Source: QYOJ01 sp043810345 (GTDB lineage: Bacteria; Bacteroidota; Bacteroidia; Bacteroidales; FEN-979). Taken from it: a stretch of DNA of 64,000 nt. Both the position numbers and the translations under genes were made by a program. Under the pieces are notes generated by a model. That model saw only the letters and a list, made by a program, of their open reading frames with translations. It made no database searches and had not been told where the DNA came from. The stretch covers positions 1 through 64,000 of the forward strand of contig JBDROF010000056.1 of assembly GCA_043810345.1 (NCBI GenBank). Reading direction: 5' to 3'. Of this stretch, positions 60,342 to 64,000 are shown one piece after another (within the stretch, counting starts at the first letter, position 1; the number at the start of each line of letters is the position of its first letter).

Positions 60342-61511
60342 ATGGAAGAGTTTTTTGACCCTATTGACCTGAACGAAATTCTTCCCATGGAAGAAGAGGG
60401 CCATAGCCGAATCGGTGACATAATCCGGTTGTTTTCTGAAGCCGGAGCTTTTCCTGAATTTGAACAGGCAGACCTGGCCATCATTGGCGTTCCCGAAGAT
60501 CGCAATGCAGTGAATAATGAGGGTTGTGCCCAGGGCCCCGATTTCATCAGGAAATACCTGTACAAACTTTTCCCCGGGTCCTTCAATCCCCGGATCATTG
60601 ACCTTGGAAACCTGAAAAGGGGAAATACGCAAAAGGACACCTATTTCGCCCTTTCCGGTTCAGTAACGGAACTGCTGAATGACAATATCATCCCGGTCAT
60701 TCTGGGAGGGAGTCAGGATTTAACCTATTCCAACTACCAGGCATACAAGAACCTCGGACAAATCATAAACATTGTAAGTATCGACAACATGTTTGATCTG
60801 GGAAAGTCAGAAGGTGAAATGAATTCGCAATCCTGGTTAAGCAGTATCATCCTCCATCAGCCCAACTACCTTTTCAACTATGCCAATATTGGGTACCAAA
60901 CCTACTTTATCGACCAGGACGCGCTGAAACTGATGAACAACCTGTTTTTTGATACATATAGGCTGGGCATTGTGAGGGCGGATATGGAAGAGGTGGAACC
61001 CATCGTAAGAAATGCGGATGTGTTGAGTTTTGATATCTCTTCGGTCAGGTCCTCCGATGCACCAGGTAATCACAATACTACCCCAAATGGTTTTTACGGG
61101 GAAGAGGCCTGTCAGATCATCAGGTATGCCGGATTAAGTGATAAGCTGACCTCCATCGGATTTTACGAATACAATCCGAAGTTTGACCATGATGGACAAA
61201 CAGCGCATCTCATTGCCCAGATGGTCTGGTATTTCATGGAAGGATTTTACAGTCGCCCTCATGATTTTCCATTCCGGAATGATGAGGATTACCTGAAGTA
61301 CCACGTGACAATCAGCGACCATCAACAGGATATCACATTTTACAAAAGCAAGAAGACCGACCGCTGGTGGATGGAGATCCCTTTGCCGGCTGAACAGCGG
61401 GCCAAATACGAACGGCACTACCTGGTGCCCTGTTCATACAAAGATTATCAGCAGGCTACGCGAGAGGAGATTCCGGACCGCTGGTGGATGGTATACCAGA
61501 AGCTGATGTAG
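60342..61511 (+). CDS. Arginase-fold protein with degraded metal-binding residues
   Basis: The 389-residue ureohydrolase-like protein would usually be named formimidoylglutamase. The fold is visible (LAIIGVPEDRNAVNNEGCAQ, VILGGSQDLTYSNYQAYKNL, VSIDNMFDLG, LSFDISSVRSSDAPG). The family Mn2+ ligands are changed: GGDH is GGSQ (Gln125), DAHxD is DNMFD (Met150), and DxD is DIS (Ser233). At least three of six ligands are missing, so hydrolysis of a guanidino or formimino bond by the standard mechanism is unlikely. It carries no signal peptide. It follows topA by 21 bp, and converges with ruvC. The preserved length suggests a selected structural or binding role. Confidence 0.75.
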   Translation: MEEFFDPIDLNEILPMEEEGHSRIGDIIRLFSEAGAFPEFEQADLAIIGVPEDRNAVNNEGCAQGPDFIRKYLYKLFPGSFNPRIIDLGNLKRGNTQKDTYFALSGSVTELLNDNIIPVILGGSQDLTYSNYQAYKNLGQIINIVSIDNMFDLGKSEGEMNSQSWLSSIILHQPNYLFNYANIGYQTYFIDQDALKLMNNLFFDTYRLGIVRADMEEVEPIVRNADVLSFDISSVRSSDAPGNHNTTPNGFYGEEACQIIRYAGLSDKLTSIGFYEYNPKFDHDGQTAHLIAQMVWYFMEGFYSRPHDFPFRNDEDYLKYHVTISDHQQDITFYKSKKTDRWWMEIPLPAEQRAKYERHYLVPCSYKDYQQATREEIPDRWWMVYQKLM

Positions 61512-61515
61512 ATTT

Positions 61516-61538
61516 CCCCTCCCCAAATTGGGGAGGGG
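61516..61538. repeat. GC-rich palindrome (cccctccccaa / ttggggagggg) between convergent genes
   Basis: 11-bp arms 61516-61526 and 61528-61538 with a one-base centre, followed by ggggctaaggggaggggtc. It lies between the arginase-like stop and ruvC stop and could terminate both transcripts. It resembles the hairpins at 10686 and 14547. Confidence 0.65.
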
Positions 61539-61539
61539 G

Positions 61540-62100
61540 CTAAGGGGAGGGGTCAACCCGATCCGGATTCGCTGACAAATAGCTTTTCCACCCTGTAAAT
61601 TTCTTTTCCGACCCTGGTTTTCCCTTTTGAAAGTGATGGCAAACAGCCACGGCGAGGCCATCGGTGGCATCCAGATGTTCGGGAGCCTCTTTCAGGGATA
61701 AGAGATGAAGTAGCATGGAGGCTACCTGCTCTTTGGAGGCACTTCCTTTGCCGGTGATCGACTGCTTGATCTTTCGTGGAGAATATTCGAAAATGGGAAT
61801 GGAGCGGGATAGTGCGGCGGCCATGGTTACCCCCTGAGCCCGGCCGAGCTTTAGCATCGACTGAACATTTTTACCGAAAAACGGTGCTTCAATAGCCAGC
61901 TCATCAGGGTTAAACTCATTGATCAGGGCTAACGACTTTTCAAAAATAAGCTTCAGCTTGAGCGGATGATCATCGGTTTTCACTAATTTTAAAACCCCAA
62001 GTGCAACCAGTTTCATGCGGTTCCCGTAAACGGAAATGATGCCAAATCCCATGATGTTGGTTCCGGGATCAATGCCCAATATGATGCGTTCGCCAGTCAA
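61540..62100 (-). CDS. ruvC: Holliday-junction resolvase RuvC
   Basis: About 186 residues from TTG 62100 (translated MTGERIILGIDPGTN). RuvC cuts Holliday junctions as a dimer with RuvAB. Catalytic acids: Asp in ILGIDPGTNIMGFG, Glu in LAIEAPFFGKN, and Asp pair in HLDATDGLAVAVCHH. An alternative TTG at 62124 gives an N-terminal extension that does not fit the family. The start codon shares base 62100 with the divergent flippase-like gene's ATG, so there is no intergenic space between them. The tail (KSYLSANPDRVDPSP) is normal in length. Confidence 0.9.
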   Translation of the reverse strand: MTGERIILGIDPGTNIMGFGIISVYGNRMKLVALGVLKLVKTDDHPLKLKLIFEKSLALINEFNPDELAIEAPFFGKNVQSMLKLGRAQGVTMAAALSRSIPIFEYSPRKIKQSITGKGSASKEQVASMLLHLLSLKEAPEHLDATDGLAVAVCHHFQKGKPGSEKKFTGWKSYLSANPDRVDPSP

Positions 62101-63146
62101 TGAAAAGAATGAATAACAAAGCAAAAATAGGTAAAACTTATAACAAAGTGATCCAGGTAGCTATCCTGGTTTTGACCTATGGATTCATCTACGATCAGGT
62201 ATTTTACCGGGAAAAGTTACCTCACCTTCTGGAGCCTCTCCATGAAAATTTCAGCAGTCAGGATTTTATCTGGCGGATGGGTTTGGTGGTTCTCCTGATG
62301 TTCATCAACTGGGCCGTTGAAGCGATAAAGTGGAGATACCTGATGGCCAAGATCGAACGGATCGGATTCTGGAAATCTTACCAGGCGGTCATTGTTGGAG
62401 TTACGGTCAGCTCTTTCACCCCCAATCGCATCGGGGAGTATTTCGGCCGGGTCTTTATCCTCAATACAGGAAGCAGAATTGAAGGGATCCTGGTGACCAT
62501 CTTGGGTAGCATGAGCCAGCTGCTGATCACGATCTTTACCGGGAGCCTGGCGCTTCTGGCCTTTATCCCGCTCTTCATGACCCATTACTGGAATTATAAC
62601 GGGTATCTCTATTATGCCGTTGTGGCCGTGGTGATTGGTTTTAACGTGCTGATTCTGGGCTTCTACCTGAATGTCTCATTTCTCTCAACCCTCAAAGAGA
62701 AAATCCTCCGGAACGGGCTGAAAAAGATTCGGAAATTCTTCCGGGTCTTTGCCTTCTATCACAACCGGGAATTAATCACGGTGTTGCTGTACAGCTTTTT
62801 CAGGTACCTGATCTTCTCCACCCAGTTCTACCTATTGCTCAGGATTTTTGCAGTACCCATTCCATTTCTGGATGCCCTGATGCTGATCTCCCTGGTCTAT
62901 TTTGTCATGGCTGTCATTCCTACGATCGCTTTTACGGAATTAGGAATCAGGGGATCTGTGGCGCTCTATTTTTTCGGGATCTATTTTTCCGGCATGACCC
63001 AGATAACCGAACCTATCAATTTTGGCATCCTCGCAGCTTCCACACTTCTTTGGGCAATCAACCTGGGATTTCCGGCACTGGTTGGGAGCGTGTTTGTATT
63101 CAGGTTGAAGTTCTTCAGAAAACCTGCAAACAATGCCAAAGAATGA
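62100..63146 (+). CDS. Flippase-like (UPF0104/LPG-synthase TM-type) membrane protein
   Basis: The 348-residue integral membrane protein has about eight to nine hydrophobic segments. The pattern NWAVEAIKWRYLM, YQAVIVGVTVSSFTPNRIGE and AVIPTIAFTELGIRGSVALY is that of the lysylphosphatidylglycerol synthase TM region family (UPF0104), which in Bacteroidetes often moves lipid-linked products. ATG 62100 touches the ruvC start; a second ATG at 62109 is possible. It overlaps the downstream GT2 gene by 4 bp (ATGA), so the two are coupled and probably act in the same glycan or lipid pathway. Confidence 0.82.
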   Translation: MKRMNNKAKIGKTYNKVIQVAILVLTYGFIYDQVFYREKLPHLLEPLHENFSSQDFIWRMGLVVLLMFINWAVEAIKWRYLMAKIERIGFWKSYQAVIVGVTVSSFTPNRIGEYFGRVFILNTGSRIEGILVTILGSMSQLLITIFTGSLALLAFIPLFMTHYWNYNGYLYYAVVAVVIGFNVLILGFYLNVSFLSTLKEKILRNGLKKIRKFFRVFAFYHNRELITVLLYSFFRYLIFSTQFYLLLRIFAVPIPFLDALMLISLVYFVMAVIPTIAFTELGIRGSVALYFFGIYFSGMTQITEPINFGILAASTLLWAINLGFPALVGSVFVFRLKFFRKPANNAKE

Positions 63147-64000
63147 TCTCACTGGCGATCATCGGAAGCGTGATGATCCTGCTGGCGCTTCTCTATGCTA
63201 GTATCTTGCTGGGAGCCCTTTCAGGATTGTCACTCCCGGCAAGAGCTACATCCCGTCCTGTCATGCCAGACCCATTTGTCAGTGTCATCATTCCGGTACG
63301 AAATGAAGAAGAGAGGATCATTCCATGCCTTGAATCGTTGATTTCACAGGATTATCTGCCTGATAAGTTCGAAGTGCTGGTTAGTAATGACTTTTCTGAA
63401 GACAGGACACTGGAAGTGGTAAAGAGTTTCATTCAGAATCATCCGCAAATGAGGTGTGTCATTGTGCAGGGAGATCCGGAAAATAGCGAAGGTGTTGGTA
63501 AAAAAAGTGCCTTGGCGAGAGCAGTCAATAAGGCTTTGGGTACACTCATCATCACAACGGATGCCGATACCGGGCACGATCCCCGGTGGATCTCATCAAT
63601 GGTTCGATGTTATCGTGAAACCGGGGCGAAGATGATTCTTGGACCGGTCATGTTTTCAGACGAAAATCACCTGTTTCAAAAATTGCAAACGCTTGAATTC
63701 TTGGGAGTAATGGGGCTAACTGCCGGATTTGCAAACCTGGGGCACCCGGTGATGTGCAACGGGGCAAATCTCGGTTATGAGAAGGAGGCGTTTCGCCAAG
63801 TAGGAGGGTTCGATGGAACCGAACGGTATGCATCCGGCGATGATCAGTTTTTGCTATGGAAGATCCATCAAAAATACAGCGGGCGTTCCATACGCTACCT
63901 GGATGTCCGGCAGGCCATTGTAACTACTCCACCACAAAGTGATGTTAAATCTTTCTTCCAGCAGCGACTTCGCTGGATTTCGAAAAGCAGGGGGTATCGC
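63143..64000 (+). CDS. GT2-family glycosyltransferase, 3' end outside the window
   Basis: The frame from ATG 63143 runs for 286 codons to the right edge. It opens with a membrane helix (MISLAIIGSVMILLALLYAS) and a GT-A domain: VSVIIPVRNEEERIIPCLES, the DxD-type TTDADTGHDP, GANLGYEKEAFRQVGGF, catalytic acid in SGDDQFL, and QQRLRW (Q-x-x-R-W), the set found in processive or semi-processive membrane GT2 enzymes. C-terminal membrane helices are expected beyond the window. Its start overlaps the flippase-like gene in ATGA. The sugar donor cannot be deduced. Confidence 0.88.
   Translation, partial: MISLAIIGSVMILLALLYASILLGALSGLSLPARATSRPVMPDPFVSVIIPVRNEEERIIPCLESLISQDYLPDKFEVLVSNDFSEDRTLEVVKSFIQNHPQMRCVIVQGDPENSEGVGKKSALARAVNKALGTLIITTDADTGHDPRWISSMVRCYRETGAKMILGPVMFSDENHLFQKLQTLEFLGVMGLTAGFANLGHPVMCNGANLGYEKEAFRQVGGFDGTERYASGDDQFLLWKIHQKYSGRSIRYLDVRQAIVTTPPQSDVKSFFQQRLRWISKSRGYR

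Noticed and set aside
1..64000. tRNA, rRNA, riboswitch, integrase or transposase genes
   Set aside because: I looked through the intergenic spaces for tRNA arm patterns, T-box-like leaders and recombinase motifs and found none I could support.

Overview
The window looks like a chromosomal stretch from an anaerobic member of the Bacteroidota (class Bacteroidia; an environmental Bacteroidales/Marinilabiliales-type lineage is the best guess). Three things support this: type IX secretion (T9SS) proteins (PorZ and a C-terminal sorting-domain cargo), repeated TAnnTTTG promoter elements of the Bacteroidetes type with few purine-rich ribosome-binding sites, and characteristic families (SDR-type threonine dehydrogenase, IcmF, Wzc with a tyrosine tail, GH130, DUF2147, a GTPase-impaired EF-G2). 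I saw no prophage, plasmid, CRISPR, rRNA or tRNA signal.

Layout. 0-6.7 kb: a truncated secreted protein, a small DUF2784 membrane protein, a GT4 glycosyltransferase with a toroid-like C-terminus meeting tail-to-tail a GH130-like enzyme fused to a response-regulator receiver domain, then a DEAD-box helicase. 6.8-14.5 kb: two EF-G paralogues flank a patch of gene decay (9.0-11.3 kb) holding a beheaded secreted-protein relic, a shredded RND-efflux adaptor, an exosortase-like protein without its cysteine, and an MsrB whose fused MsrA half is lost. 14.6-26.8 kb: an MFS exporter and catabolic genes: kbl-acpS; an acyl-CoA dehydrogenase / isobutyryl-CoA mutase / butyrate kinase run; a metallo-hydrolase; tdh; cysS. 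Tdh and Kbl together convert threonine to glycine and acetyl-CoA. The mutase run points to butyryl/isobutyryl-CoA interconversion with ATP formation.

26.8-34 kb: a lipoprotein M2-like peptidase, tyrS, a GH92 relic, an SPFH / ribbon-helix-helix / DUF1648 operon with direct repeats upstream, a PepSY protein, a lipoprotein and an epimerase. 34-43 kb: a long minus-strand efflux locus (tetR, tolC, hlyD, DUF2147, two ABC ATPases, two ABC-2 permeases, lytic transglycosylase). The tetR-like repressor has an in-frame stop and hlyD a one-base frameshift near its end. 43-53 kb: an acetyltransferase relic, MltD-type transglycosylase, CDF transporter, a close homologue of Porphyromonas peptidylarginine deiminase carrying a T9SS signal, lysS, recO and porZ. 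53-64 kb: Wzc/Wza polysaccharide export, miaB and topA (divergent), an arginase-fold protein with degraded metal ligands, ruvC, a flippase-like membrane protein and a truncated GT2 glycosyltransferase.

A recurring theme is short sequence-word repeats and GC-rich hairpins in intergenic spaces. In two places (cysS and the acetyltransferase relic) they have entered coding sequence. Everything is read by eye from translations and motifs; family names are homology judgements, and no search was run.
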